Shown here piece after piece: positions 35,910 through 44,494 of a DNA stretch of 64,000 bases. Below the pieces are notes generated by a model that was not told where the DNA came from, ran no database searches, and saw nothing but the letters and a program-made list of their open reading frames with translations. This DNA comes from Pseudomonadota bacterium (GTDB lineage: Bacteria > Chloroflexota > UBA6077 > JAJPGT01): NCBI GenBank assembly GCA_021325655.1, contig JAJPGT010000096.1, positions 1 through 64,000 of the forward strand, in the 5' to 3' direction. The translations under genes and the position numbers were made by a program. Position 1 is the first letter of the stretch, and every line of letters begins with the position of its first letter.

Positions 35910-37451
35910 ATGGCTCATGGCTCGACTGGTCCGCGCAATCAGCTCCGCACGCTTACCCGGCGATTGTTCTTGAAGGGAACGCTGGGCACCGGGACTGTAC
36001 TGCTCCTGGCGGCCTGCGGGCCCTCCACGTCGACCACATCCGCGCCGACGAGCGGGCCGAATGCCGCGGCGCCAACGAAGGCCGCGGCGGCAGCGACCTC
36101 CGCCGGAGCGCCCTCCACTCCGCCCGCTGCGCCCACCGCGGCGTCCGGCGCAACCTCCGCGGCCGCAGCTACCCCACGGCCGGCCGCGACCCCGAGCGCG
36201 GCCACGCCAGGCACGGTCGCCACCGCCGGCGCGAGCACCGGGACCGCGGTCCTCAAGGGTACCAAGCTCCACCTGCTTAGCTGGTCCAGCTTCGTCCCGG
36301 CCGAGGACCAGTGGTTCAAGGAGACGCTGGTCAACGAGTGGGCCACGCCCAACGGGGTGGAGCTCACAATCGAGCTAGTCTCCGCCAACGACGTCCAGCC
36401 GAAGGTGACCGCGGCGCTGCAGAGCGGGGCCGGCCCGGACCTCCTGCAGATGCAGTGGACCTGGCCGCACCTGTACGCTGACAAGCTGGTGGATGTCTCG
36501 GACATCGCCGACAAGGCCGGCTCGGACGGCGGCGGCTGGTTCGAGGCGCCCAAGCAGAACTGCTACGTCAACGGGAAGTGGCTGGCGATGCCGTTTGCTC
36601 TGACGGGCAACGCGATTGCCTACCGCTCGAGCTGGATGAAGGAAGGGGCCGGCACCGACCAGTTCCCGACTACCTGGGAGGACTACACCAAGGTCGGCGG
36701 AGCGGTCAAGCAAAAGAAGAACACCTTCGTCGGCCAGGCGGTCGCCCACTCGTTCGGCGATCCGCCCACCTTCATCTTCCCCTTCCTGTGGTCCTTCGGC
36801 GGCTCAGAAACCGATGAGACCGGCAAGAAAATTGCGATCAATAGCCCCGAGACGGAGGCAGCGTTGAAAGCGTTCAAGGAGTGGTTCGACGCCTGCTCCG
36901 ATCCGCAGTGCCTCTCCTGGGACGACTCGAGCAACAACCGCGCTTACCTGGCTGGGCAGATCTGGGCCACGCTCAACGGGGCCTCGATCTACGTGAAAGC
37001 GCTGACGGACGCTCCGGACATCGCCCAGGACACCCAGCACGCGCTGCTGCCCAAGGGACCCAAGGGCCAGTTCATCCTCGCCTTCCCGTACGGCTTCGCG
37101 ATCCCCACCTACGTGAAGGACCCCAAGCCGGCCAAGGCGCTGCTCGCCCACCTGCTGGACCCAAAGGTGTACGGTGGTTTTATGAAGGCTGGCAAGGGCT
37201 ACACTCAGGCTCCGTACAAGAAGGGCGCGACAGAGCTCTGGCCCTCCACCGATCCCAAGTTCGACCCCTTCAAGCAGATCGGAGATCTCTCGAAATGGTA
37301 CGGCTACCCGGCCCCGCCCAGCCCGGCCGCGGCACAGTCCGGCTCCAAGTACATCGTTGTGGATATGTTCGCCAAGGTGATCCAGGGTGAGACGCCGCAG
37401 GCCGCGATGCAGTGGGCCGAGGGCGAGCTCAAGAACGTCTACCAGGTGTAG
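35910..37451 (+). CDS. Sugar ABC transporter substrate-binding lipoprotein
   Basis: A 513-residue family 1 extracellular solute-binding protein. The N-terminus is a twin-arginine signal (TRRLFLKGTLG) with lipobox LLLAAC, followed by about 75 residues of Ala/Thr/Pro/Ser linker. The binding domain has LHLLSWSSFVPAEDQWFKET, DVQPKVTAALQSGAGPDLLQ, WLAMPFALTGNAIAYRSSWM and EAALKAFKEWFDAC. A consensus AGGAGG precedes the ATG. It delivers a sugar or polyol to the two permeases encoded immediately downstream. Confidence 0.95.
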   Translation: MAHGSTGPRNQLRTLTRRLFLKGTLGTGTVLLLAACGPSTSTTSAPTSGPNAAAPTKAAAAATSAGAPSTPPAAPTAASGATSAAAATPRPAATPSAATPGTVATAGASTGTAVLKGTKLHLLSWSSFVPAEDQWFKETLVNEWATPNGVELTIELVSANDVQPKVTAALQSGAGPDLLQMQWTWPHLYADKLVDVSDIADKAGSDGGGWFEAPKQNCYVNGKWLAMPFALTGNAIAYRSSWMKEGAGTDQFPTTWEDYTKVGGAVKQKKNTFVGQAVAHSFGDPPTFIFPFLWSFGGSETDETGKKIAINSPETEAALKAFKEWFDACSDPQCLSWDDSSNNRAYLAGQIWATLNGASIYVKALTDAPDIAQDTQHALLPKGPKGQFILAFPYGFAIPTYVKDPKPAKALLAHLLDPKVYGGFMKAGKGYTQAPYKKGATELWPSTDPKFDPFKQIGDLSKWYGYPAPPSPAAAQSGSKYIVVDMFAKVIQGETPQAAMQWAEGELKNVYQV

Positions 37452-37496
37452 GCGGCGAGCACCCCAGCCCCAGCGAGGCAAGAAGGAGGACGAGCG

Positions 37497-38477
37497 ATGG
37501 ACGCGCAACGTGTGGAGCGCGCCAGGACGATAGCCAGGCCGGGGCTCTGGTGGTGGACGCCGCTGACTGAGCGGGAAGGAACACTGGGGTGGATCCTGGC
37601 GCTGCCAGCGATCGCCATCCTGCTCGTGTTCATCGCCTACCCGTTCCTGGTCGGTATCTGGCTGAGCCTGAGCAGCGAGACGGTGGCCAACGCCGGCGAG
37701 TTCGTCGGGCTCCGCAACTTCGCCGACCAGCTCCAGAGCGAGATCTTCCGCAATACGGTCAAGAACACCCTGCTGTACACGGTGGTGACCGTGTCCTTGA
37801 AGTCGGCGCTGGGGCTGGCGCTGGCGCTGCTGATGAACCAGCAGATCCGCGCCAAGAACCTAGTGCGGGCAGCCTTCCTGCTGCCCTGGATCGCCCCGAC
37901 CGCGCTGAGCACGATCGCCTGGAAGTGGCTGTTCGACTCCACCTACAGCATCTTCAACTGGGTGATGATCCAGACGGGCTTCGCCCCCTGGATCGCCCCC
38001 ACCATCGTCGGCCACGTGTTCTCGATCGGGCCGCGCGGGATCAACTGGCTGGGCAACGGCACCTGGGCGATGATCGCCATCATCATCGCCAACATCTGGC
38101 GCGGAGTGCCGTTCTTCGCGATCTCGCTGCTGGCCGGGCTCCAGACCATCAGCCAGGAGCTGTACGAAGCGGCGGCGCTAGACGGCGCCAGTAGCTGGCA
38201 GCGCTTCCGCTACGTCACCCTGCCGCTGGTGCAGCCGGTGCTGCTGGTGGTGCTGCTGTTCAGCTTGATCTGGACCATTGCCGACTTCCAGCTCCCCTAC
38301 GTGCTCACTGGCGGCGGCCCGACCAACAGTACCCACCTGTTCAGCACGCTCGCCTACCAGATCGCGCTGGTAGGCGGACAGCTCGGCCAGGGCGCCTCCG
38401 TGTCGCTGTTCATGTTCCCGTTCCTGCTCGCTACCGTCGCCAGCCTGCTCTGGTACATGCGCCGGCAGGAGGTGTAA
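37497..38477 (+). CDS. Sugar ABC transporter permease (MalF type)
   Basis: This 326-residue protein has six hydrophobic helices: ILALPAIAILLVFIAYPFLV first, then VKNTLLYTVVTVSLKSALGL, LVRAAFLLPWIAPTALSTIA and the coupling loop ELYEAAALDGASSWQRFRYV, then PLVQPVLLVVLLFSLIWTIA. AAGGAGG precedes the ATG. It pairs with the next gene product. No ATP-binding gene is in the cluster, so a shared MsmK/UgpC-type ATPase encoded elsewhere is expected. Confidence 0.95.
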   Translation: MDAQRVERARTIARPGLWWWTPLTEREGTLGWILALPAIAILLVFIAYPFLVGIWLSLSSETVANAGEFVGLRNFADQLQSEIFRNTVKNTLLYTVVTVSLKSALGLALALLMNQQIRAKNLVRAAFLLPWIAPTALSTIAWKWLFDSTYSIFNWVMIQTGFAPWIAPTIVGHVFSIGPRGINWLGNGTWAMIAIIIANIWRGVPFFAISLLAGLQTISQELYEAAALDGASSWQRFRYVTLPLVQPVLLVVLLFSLIWTIADFQLPYVLTGGGPTNSTHLFSTLAYQIALVGGQLGQGASVSLFMFPFLLATVASLLWYMRRQEV

Positions 38478-38479
38478 CC

Positions 38480-39349
38480 ATGGCCGCCACCATCGCCGCC
38501 GCTCCGGCCGCACCCTCCCGGCACTTCCGCCGCCTGCTCCCGCTGTACCTGCCGCTGGCGGTGTTCCTGGTTGTCACCCTATTCCCCTTCTACTGGATGC
38601 TGATCACCAGCCTGAAGCAGGATTCCGAGCTGTACAACCTGAACGCGCCACAGTTCCTGCTCACCAAGCCGACGCTGGAGCACTACGACTACCTGCTGAC
38701 CAAGACGCTGTTTCTGCGCTGGGCCGGCAACACGCTGCTGATCTCCATCGTCTCCACCGCGATCTCGCTGTTCTGCGGCATCCTGGCCGGCTACGCGCTG
38801 GCGCGGCTGCGCTTCCGCGGCGCGGGCTTCCTCGGGGTTGCCATCTTCGTCACCTATCTGGTCCCGCAGACGCTGCTGTTCCTGCCGCTGGTGAAGGTGG
38901 TGCAGCAGCTCGGCCTGTCCAACACGCTCTGGTCGATGATGCTAACCTACCCGACGTTCCTGATCCCGTTCTGCACCTGGCTGCTGATGGGCTACTTCAA
39001 GACGATCCCGCGCGAGCTGGAGGAGAGCGCGCTGATCGACGGCGCCAGCCGCATCCAGGCGATGTCTCGCATCGTGCTGCCGCTGGCGCTACCTGGGATC
39101 CTGTCCGCAGGCATCTTCGCCTTCACGCTCTCCTGGAACGAGTTCATCTACGCGCTGGTGTTTACAACCTCGCAGGAGATCAAGACGATCTCGGTCGGGG
39201 TGGTGACGGAGCTGGTGAAGGGGGACGTCTTCTTCTGGGGCTCGCTGATGGCCGGGGCGCTGCTCGGCACGGTACCGGTCGCTATCGCCTACAGCTTCTT
39301 TGTCGAGCACTACGTCGCGGGCCTGACCGCCGGCGGCGTCAAGGGGTAA
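38480..39349 (+). CDS. Sugar ABC transporter permease (MalG type)
   Basis: A 289-residue partner permease starting 2 bp after the MalF-type gene, with its Shine-Dalgarno (AGGAGG) inside that gene. Helices include LYLPLAVFLVVTLFPFYWML, LISIVSTAISLFCGILAGYA and TYLVPQTLLFLPLV. The coupling loop is ELEESALIDGASRIQAMSRI, and the end AYSFFVEHYVAGLTAGGVKG is typical of the CUT1 family. Confidence 0.95.
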   Translation: MAATIAAAPAAPSRHFRRLLPLYLPLAVFLVVTLFPFYWMLITSLKQDSELYNLNAPQFLLTKPTLEHYDYLLTKTLFLRWAGNTLLISIVSTAISLFCGILAGYALARLRFRGAGFLGVAIFVTYLVPQTLLFLPLVKVVQQLGLSNTLWSMMLTYPTFLIPFCTWLLMGYFKTIPRELEESALIDGASRIQAMSRIVLPLALPGILSAGIFAFTLSWNEFIYALVFTTSQEIKTISVGVVTELVKGDVFFWGSLMAGALLGTVPVAIAYSFFVEHYVAGLTAGGVKG

Positions 39350-39382
39350 GCGCGCAACAGTTCCACTCCCCCGAGGTGATCG

Positions 39383-40147
39383 GTGGTCGAGATCCCGCCC
39401 GAGGTCCAGGCGCGGCTCATGGGGCTGATCCCCGCCGAGCGCATCCGCGCCGTCCAGATCCCGCGGCCGCGGCCGGAGATCCTGGCGCGTTACCGCGTCC
39501 TGCAGGACCCGACGCCGCTGCTGTCCGATGTGCTGGACACGCTTGGGATCACCGGCGTCATCGCCGCCTCCGTGCTGCGCCCGATCACCCCGGGCACGAC
39601 GATCGCTGGGCCGGCGGTGACGCTCCGTTACGTGCCAGAGCCCATCGCGCCAGCGCGAGCGCACGCGGAGGGACTGCGCGCCAAGCTGGCCGACCGCGAC
39701 GCTTACGCGGTGGCCGAGCCTGGCGACGTGGCGGTGTTCGACGCGGGCGGGCGCGAGGTGTCGTGCATGGGCGGGCTGAGCACCACCGTGGCGGTGCAGC
39801 GCGGCCTGGCCGGCGCGGTGGTATGGGGCGGGGTGCGCGATGTGGCGACGATGCGGCGCTTCGGGTACCCGGTCTGGGCAGCGCACGTCACGCCGCGCAC
39901 CGGCAAGTTCCGCCTGGAGGCGGTGGAACTGAACGGGACGGTCGACTGCGCCGGGGTGCAGGTGCGGCCCGGCGACCTCGTGGTCGCGGACGACACCGGC
40001 GTGGTGGTCATCCCGGCCGAGCGGATCGAGCCGGTACTCGAGCTGGCCGAAGCGGCGGCGGCGCGCGAGGCGCAGGTGGTGGCGCTGCTGGAGCGGGGCG
40101 CAGAGCTGGAGGAGCTGCGCCGGGCGCTCCCACCGGAGCGCTGGTGA
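39383..40147 (+). CDS. RraA-like / 4-hydroxy-4-methyl-2-oxoglutarate aldolase family protein
   Basis: This 254-residue protein contains the RraA-fold core: LLSDVLDTLGITGVIAASVL, GTTIAGPAVTLRYVP, GDVAVFDAGGREVSCMGG, AVVWGGVRDVATMRRFGYPV and CAGVQVRPGDLVVADDTGVV. The GG-x-RD stretch supplies the Arg and Asp used by HMG/oxaloacetate aldolases, so an aldolase or decarboxylase on a keto acid is more likely than RNase E inhibition. GAGGTG precedes the GTG start. It is 33 bp after the permease, in the same operon. Confidence 0.9.
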   Translation: MVEIPPEVQARLMGLIPAERIRAVQIPRPRPEILARYRVLQDPTPLLSDVLDTLGITGVIAASVLRPITPGTTIAGPAVTLRYVPEPIAPARAHAEGLRAKLADRDAYAVAEPGDVAVFDAGGREVSCMGGLSTTVAVQRGLAGAVVWGGVRDVATMRRFGYPVWAAHVTPRTGKFRLEAVELNGTVDCAGVQVRPGDLVVADDTGVVVIPAERIEPVLELAEAAAAREAQVVALLERGAELEELRRALPPERW

Positions 40148-40230
40148 GGTCGGGGCCAGCACTCCCCGGCTGCGAGCAGCGGCTCGGTCGGCTATCCTTG
40201 TCTCCGCCAACGATCGATCGCTGACCGCCG

Positions 40231-41895
40231 ATGCAGCATCGCCCCACCGGCGCCCGCTATCTGCTCGACACGCTGATTCAGGAGCGCGTCGAAGTGCTGT
40301 TCGGGCTGACCGGTTCGCAGTTCCTGGACGTACTCGACCTGGTGCGCGACGATCCGCGGCTGCGGTTCGTGCTCACCCGGCATGAGCAGGGCGCCAGCTA
40401 CATGGCCTATGGCTACGCCGTCGCCCGCCGCGGCCCGGGTGTCTGTCTGTCCACCGTCGGCCCGGGCGCGACGAACCTGCTCTCGGGCGTCGCCGCCGCC
40501 TTCAAGAGCCGCGTCCCGCTGCTCGCCTACACTGCCAAGCAGGCGCACACTTACCACCAGCGGGAGATGTTCCAGGAGCTCGACCAGGTCCGGCTCTACG
40601 AGCCGATCACCAAGTGGTCGTACCTGCCCACCGCGGCCGACCAGCTTCCCACCACGCTGCACAAGGCGTTTCGGCTGATGCTCGATCGCCCGCGGGGTCC
40701 GGTGCACCTGAACGTGATGCCGGAGCTGCTGCGCGAGCGGGTGGAGGCGGAGGCGCTGCCGCCCGGCGCCTACCGCCCGCAAGCGGACCAGGCGCCGAGC
40801 GAGCGGGCGCTGCGGCGGGCGCTGGAGGAGCTGCGCTCGGCCCGCGCCCCGCTGATCGTCGCCGGCGCCGACGTGATCTGGGACGACGCGGCCGAGACGC
40901 TGCGGCGGGCGGCAGAGCGGCTGAGTATCCCGGTTGTTACCTCGGTGCACAGCCCGGACGCGCTGCCAACCCAGCATCCGCTCGGGCTTGGCGCCATCGG
41001 CCCGAGCGGGCGGCGGGCGGCGAACGCGCTGCTCCGTCAGGCAGACCTGCTACTGGTGCTCGGCTCGGCGCTGGACTTCTACTCCACCGCCTACGGCTCC
41101 CGCTTCGTCCCGCCCGAGGCGCGGCTGGTGCATGTCAGCCCGGTCGCGGCGGACGTCGGCGCCGCCTTCCCCGTGGCGCTCGGCCTGGTGGCCCCGCTGG
41201 CGCCATTCCTGGAGGCGCTGGCCGAGACATCCGAGCCACTCGGCTCGGAGCGCTGGCTGGGAACCGTCCGAGCGCTCAAGCGGGAGCAAGCAGCGGAGAC
41301 GGAGGCGGCGCTGGCCTCGCCCGGGCAGCCGCTCAAGCCGCAGGCGGTGGTCGCGGCGCTGAGCCAGCGGCTGCAGCCCGAGGACAGCCTCGTGAGCGAC
41401 GCGGGCAACGCAATGCGCTACCTGCGCTCCCATCTGGAAACGCAGACGCCCGGGAGCTTTGTCGACACAGTGAACTGGAGCGCGGTCGGCGCCGGCCTGC
41501 CGGTGGCGATCGGGGTCCGGGCCGCCCGGCCGCGGGGACGGGTGATCTGCTGCACCGGCGACGGCGGCTTCCTGATGAACGTCGCCGAGCTGGAGACGGC
41601 AGTGCGCGAGCGCTTCCCGATCGTCACCGTGGTGCTGAACGACCACGGCTTCGGCAACGTGCGCGCCTACCAGCAGGAGCAGTATGGGGGGCGCTACATC
41701 GGCGCCGATTTCGGCAATCCCGACTTTGCCCGGCTGGCGGAGACGTTCGGGGTGCTCGGGCTGCGGGCCGATACCTGGGACGCACTGGGGCCGGCGCTGG
41801 ACACGGCGCTGGCGGCCGACCGGCCGAGCGTGATCGACGTTCCAATCGACCCCTGGGAGCTGGGGCCAACGCTCCACCGGACGCCCCCCCCGTGA
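40231..41895 (+). CDS. Acetolactate synthase-like thiamine pyrophosphate enzyme
   Basis: This 554-residue enzyme has three domains. The N-terminal PYR domain carries the catalytic glutamate in TRHEQGASYMAYGYA and STVGPGATNLLSGVA. The central domain follows, and the C-terminal PP domain has CTGDGGFLMNVAELETAVRE and VLNDHGFGNVRAYQQEQYGG. It decarboxylates or ligates 2-keto acids; the substrate is open (acetolactate synthase, sulphoacetaldehyde acetyltransferase and benzaldehyde lyase share this form). No ilvN regulatory subunit is adjacent, which argues against valine/isoleucine synthesis. It follows the RraA gene by 83 bp and overlaps the next gene (TGATG). Confidence 0.9.
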   Translation: MQHRPTGARYLLDTLIQERVEVLFGLTGSQFLDVLDLVRDDPRLRFVLTRHEQGASYMAYGYAVARRGPGVCLSTVGPGATNLLSGVAAAFKSRVPLLAYTAKQAHTYHQREMFQELDQVRLYEPITKWSYLPTAADQLPTTLHKAFRLMLDRPRGPVHLNVMPELLRERVEAEALPPGAYRPQADQAPSERALRRALEELRSARAPLIVAGADVIWDDAAETLRRAAERLSIPVVTSVHSPDALPTQHPLGLGAIGPSGRRAANALLRQADLLLVLGSALDFYSTAYGSRFVPPEARLVHVSPVAADVGAAFPVALGLVAPLAPFLEALAETSEPLGSERWLGTVRALKREQAAETEAALASPGQPLKPQAVVAALSQRLQPEDSLVSDAGNAMRYLRSHLETQTPGSFVDTVNWSAVGAGLPVAIGVRAARPRGRVICCTGDGGFLMNVAELETAVRERFPIVTVVLNDHGFGNVRAYQQEQYGGRYIGADFGNPDFARLAETFGVLGLRADTWDALGPALDTALAADRPSVIDVPIDPWELGPTLHRTPPP

Positions 41896-42167
41896 TGTTC
41901 TGGCATTGCGACCTCACCCCGGCCCAGGTGTTCGGGCTGCTGCGGACGCGGCAGATCACCCTGGCCGGCAATGCCCGGGTACGGATCTTCGGCCGGCTGG
42001 ACTGTCGCAGCGGCCGGCGGATGCTCCGCCAGCACCGCGTCTTCTTCGTCGACGAGGCGGAGGCCCTGGCGGCGGGCTACCGGCCCTGCGCGCACTGCCT
42101 GCGCCCGGCCTATCGCCGCTGGCGGGCCGAACAGCTTGCCAGCGCGGCGGCGGAGCCGGCAGACTGA
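41895..42167 (+). CDS. Stand-alone Ada-type metal-binding protein
   Basis: A 90-residue protein starting at ATG 41895, overlapping the upstream stop. It resembles the zinc-binding N-terminus of Ada: GNARVRIFGRLDC, RVFFVDEAEALAAGYRPC, AHCLRPAY. Three of the four expected zinc cysteines are present (C37, C65, C68), while the second is R41. In Ada the first cysteine accepts methyl from phosphotriesters, but there is no DNA-binding or methyltransferase domain here, so repair activity is doubtful. It is translationally coupled to the TPP enzyme. Confidence 0.82.
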   Translation: MFWHCDLTPAQVFGLLRTRQITLAGNARVRIFGRLDCRSGRRMLRQHRVFFVDEAEALAAGYRPCAHCLRPAYRRWRAEQLASAAAEPAD

Positions 42168-42171
42168 GCTG

Positions 42172-43014
42172 ATGGCAGACGTCTTGCGGCCTGATCCCGC
42201 GGAAGCGGCCGCCGAGTGGGCGCGGCGGGTGCGGCGCAACCGCGAGCAGGTCGACCGCTTCCGAGAACAGGCCGACGAGGCCGACTTCTACGCCCCGGTG
42301 GCGTCACTGTTCCGCGCCGATCCCCATCGCCAGGACGAGCCAGCGCTGGCCGTACTGCGCAGCCTGGTACGCCCGGGCGAGACCTGGCTGGACATCGGCG
42401 CTGGAGGCGGACGCTACGCCCTGCCACTGGCGCTGCTGGCCGGCCAGGTGATCGCGCTCGACCCCTCGCCGGGGATGCTCGAGGTGCTGCGCGAGGGGAT
42501 GGCCGAGTATGGCATCGCGAACATCCAGACAGTCCAGGCGCGCTGGCCACTGGAGCAGCCGCCGACGGCGGACGTCACCTTCATTGCGCACGTGGGCTAC
42601 GACATCGAGCCGTTCGGGGAGTTCCTCGCGGCGATGGAGGCGGCGGCAGCCCGGCTGTGCGTGGCGATGCTGCTGGAGCGGGCGCCGACCTTCGCCTTCG
42701 ACCAGCTCTGGCCCGAGGTCCACGGCGAGCCACGAGCGACCCTGCCGGCGCTGCCGGAATTCCTGGCACTGCTGCTCGCCCGCGGGCGACTGTTCGAGGT
42801 TCGGCTGGTGGAGCGGGCACCGCAGAGCTACCCGAGCCGAGACGACGTCGTCGCCTTCGCCCGCCGCCAGCTCTGGGTACGTCCGGGGAGCGACAAGGAC
42901 CGAGCGCTCCAGGCGCTGCTCGCCGACCGGATAACCGAGCGAGACGGCCGTTACGCGCTCTCCTGGCAGCCGACCCGGGTGGGCGTGGTGAGCTGGGAGC
43001 CGCGCGCTCGCTGA
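42172..43014 (+). CDS. Class I SAM-dependent methyltransferase
   Basis: This 280-residue protein has the SAM-binding core: motif I TWLDIGAGGGRYALPLALLA, motif II QVIALDPSPGMLEVLREGM, then ADVTFIAHVGYDIEPF. The first 40 residues are helical and charged. Substrate unknown. It begins 4 bp after the Ada-type gene and is probably the last gene of this transcript, since a TATACT box follows before the next gene. Confidence 0.9.
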   Translation: MADVLRPDPAEAAAEWARRVRRNREQVDRFREQADEADFYAPVASLFRADPHRQDEPALAVLRSLVRPGETWLDIGAGGGRYALPLALLAGQVIALDPSPGMLEVLREGMAEYGIANIQTVQARWPLEQPPTADVTFIAHVGYDIEPFGEFLAAMEAAAARLCVAMLLERAPTFAFDQLWPEVHGEPRATLPALPEFLALLLARGRLFEVRLVERAPQSYPSRDDVVAFARRQLWVRPGSDKDRALQALLADRITERDGRYALSWQPTRVGVVSWEPRAR

Positions 43015-43144
43015 GGGCGGAGGTGCAGCACGCCACCGGTCGCGACCGCGGGAGGGCGCGGCATTCCCGAGGCTCGTGGCACCATGCAACGAAATTCCGC
43101 CCAACCTCCTGGCAAAGGCGCTTCCCGCTTCCGCGCGGCAGGCG

Positions 43145-43150
43145 TATACT
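43145..43150 (+). promoter_or_regulatory. Possible -10 element (TATACT)
   Basis: TATACT lies in the 188-bp gap before the small cysteine-pair protein, with TTCCCG 17 bp upstream as a weak -35. It would start a transcript for that gene and perhaps the hydrolase that follows. Confidence 0.35.
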
Positions 43151-43202
43151 GAAGGTGTCCTTCGCCGCCCCAGCCGGCGGACCATGGCCCCCGGTGATCG
43201 AC

Positions 43203-43601
43203 ATGCAAGAAGCGGCTCGACGACGAGACCCCGAAGTAGAAGCAGCCATCGCCGAGGTGGAGCGCATCCTGCGTGAGATGCGCCCCCAAGCTCCCACGCC
43301 GGCTCCCGAGCCCCCGCCTCCGCCGCGGGAGAGTGCGCCGCAGCAGCGGCCGCGCCGGTGGCTTCTCAGCCGGTTGTTCGGCTGGCTCCAGCCGTCTCCT
43401 CCCCTGGCGCAGAGCGTGACGGCCGAGCTGCGCGCCGCCCCCTGCCCCTCCTGCGGCCACGACCACGTGCTGTTCCGCCGCCTGGAGGTGCACTGGTCGT
43501 CGCAGGAGCTGCTCACCGGACAGGCGCTGCGGCGGGTGGAGGTCGCCTGCCCCGACACCGGACAGCGCTTCACCCTGCCGGTGCGCTTTGTTCAGAGCTA
43601 G
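43203..43601 (+). CDS. Small soluble protein with CxxC-type motif, unknown function
   Basis: A product of about 132 residues from ATG 43203 (GTG 43194 or GTG 43155 also possible). An acidic helical start (EVEAAIAEVERILREM) leads to a Pro-rich linker and RRWLLSRLFGWL. The C-terminal half has CPSCGHDHVLFRRLEV, then VACPDTGQRFTLPV. The first CxxC and the single later cysteine could form an incomplete zinc ribbon. No family recognised. Confidence 0.65.
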   Translation: MQEAARRRDPEVEAAIAEVERILREMRPQAPTPAPEPPPPPRESAPQQRPRRWLLSRLFGWLQPSPPLAQSVTAELRAAPCPSCGHDHVLFRRLEVHWSSQELLTGQALRRVEVACPDTGQRFTLPVRFVQS

Positions 43602-43643
43602 CGCCCAGCCGCCGGAACGCGGAAGCCTGGCGGCGGCCTGGCG

Positions 43644-44324
43644 ATGACGCCCATGCCTGACAACGTCGTTCAGCTTGCGCTGCGCGGAGTTGTGGTCGGC
43701 CTGTTCCGGACCAACTGCTACGTCGTCGGCTCGCGGCGCAGTGGCGAGGCGATCTGCATCGACCCGGGCGACGAGCCCGAGACGATCCTGGCGCTCGCCC
43801 GCGACCTGGGGGTACGCATCACCCGCATCGTTGCCAGCCACGCCCATCTGGATCACGTGCTGGCCGTCGCCGCGCTGCAGCAGGCGACCGGCGCGCCGTT
43901 CTTGCTGCACCCCGCCGACGAGGCCATCGCCCGCGCGGTTCCCGAGGCGGCGCTGCAGTGGCTCGGTAGACGGGTGCCTGCCCCGCCCGCGCCGACCTTC
44001 GCCCTGAACGATGGCGACGACCTGGAGATCGCGGGGGTGCATCTGCGCGTTCTGCACACCCCCGGCCACACCCCGGGGAGCGTCTCGCTGTACACCCCGG
44101 GGCTGCTGTTCAGCGGCGATACCCTGTTCCGCGGCTCCATCGGCCGCACCGATCTGCCCGGCGGCAACCCGCGGCAGATCCTACGCAGCATCGTCGATCG
44201 CCTGCTGCCCCTGCCCGACGAAACGATCGTACTCCCAGGCCACATGCAGGAGACGACGATCGGAGCCGAACGGGCGACCAACCCGTTCATCCTCGACGAG
44301 CTTCAACGGCGGGCAGCGCGCTGA
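43644..44324 (+). CDS. Metallo-beta-lactamase-fold hydrolase (glyoxalase II-like)
   Basis: A 226-residue enzyme with metal ligands in VASHAHLDHVLAV (H66, H68, D70, H71), HTPGHTPGSV, FSGDTLFRGSIGRTDLPGG and LPGHMQETTIG. The GRTDLPGG stretch is typical of small glyoxalase II-like hydrolases. Likely substrates are S-lactoylglutathione-like thioesters or persulphides, but bacteria of this type usually lack glutathione, so the true substrate is open. ATG 43653 is an alternative start. Confidence 0.92.
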   Translation: MTPMPDNVVQLALRGVVVGLFRTNCYVVGSRRSGEAICIDPGDEPETILALARDLGVRITRIVASHAHLDHVLAVAALQQATGAPFLLHPADEAIARAVPEAALQWLGRRVPAPPAPTFALNDGDDLEIAGVHLRVLHTPGHTPGSVSLYTPGLLFSGDTLFRGSIGRTDLPGGNPRQILRSIVDRLLPLPDETIVLPGHMQETTIGAERATNPFILDELQRRAAR

Positions 44325-44398
44325 GCCGCGGGCCGCTCGTCATCACCGGGCACTGAGCTTGCTTATCACAATCGTAGCGGTGCAGTAACGCCGCGTCC

Positions 44399-44426
44399 TT
44401 GACGACGTTAACAAACTCGGTAGACT
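44399..44426 (+). promoter_or_regulatory. Sigma-A-type promoter for the L,D-transpeptidase
   Basis: TTGACG and TAGACT are separated by 16 bp, ending about 68 bp before the L,D-transpeptidase ATG, in a locally AT-richer stretch. Confidence 0.5.
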
Positions 44427-44494
44427 GACAGTACAAGGGATGCCAGGCGGCCTCAGCCGATCGCCCGGCCCGCGGCACCCGCTTCGGAGGCGAG

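Noticed and set aside
40148..40230. TATCCT-like box before the TPP enzyme as a leaderless promoter
   Set aside because: The box is about 40 bp from the ATG and has no good -35, so the gene is more simply read as part of the importer operon.
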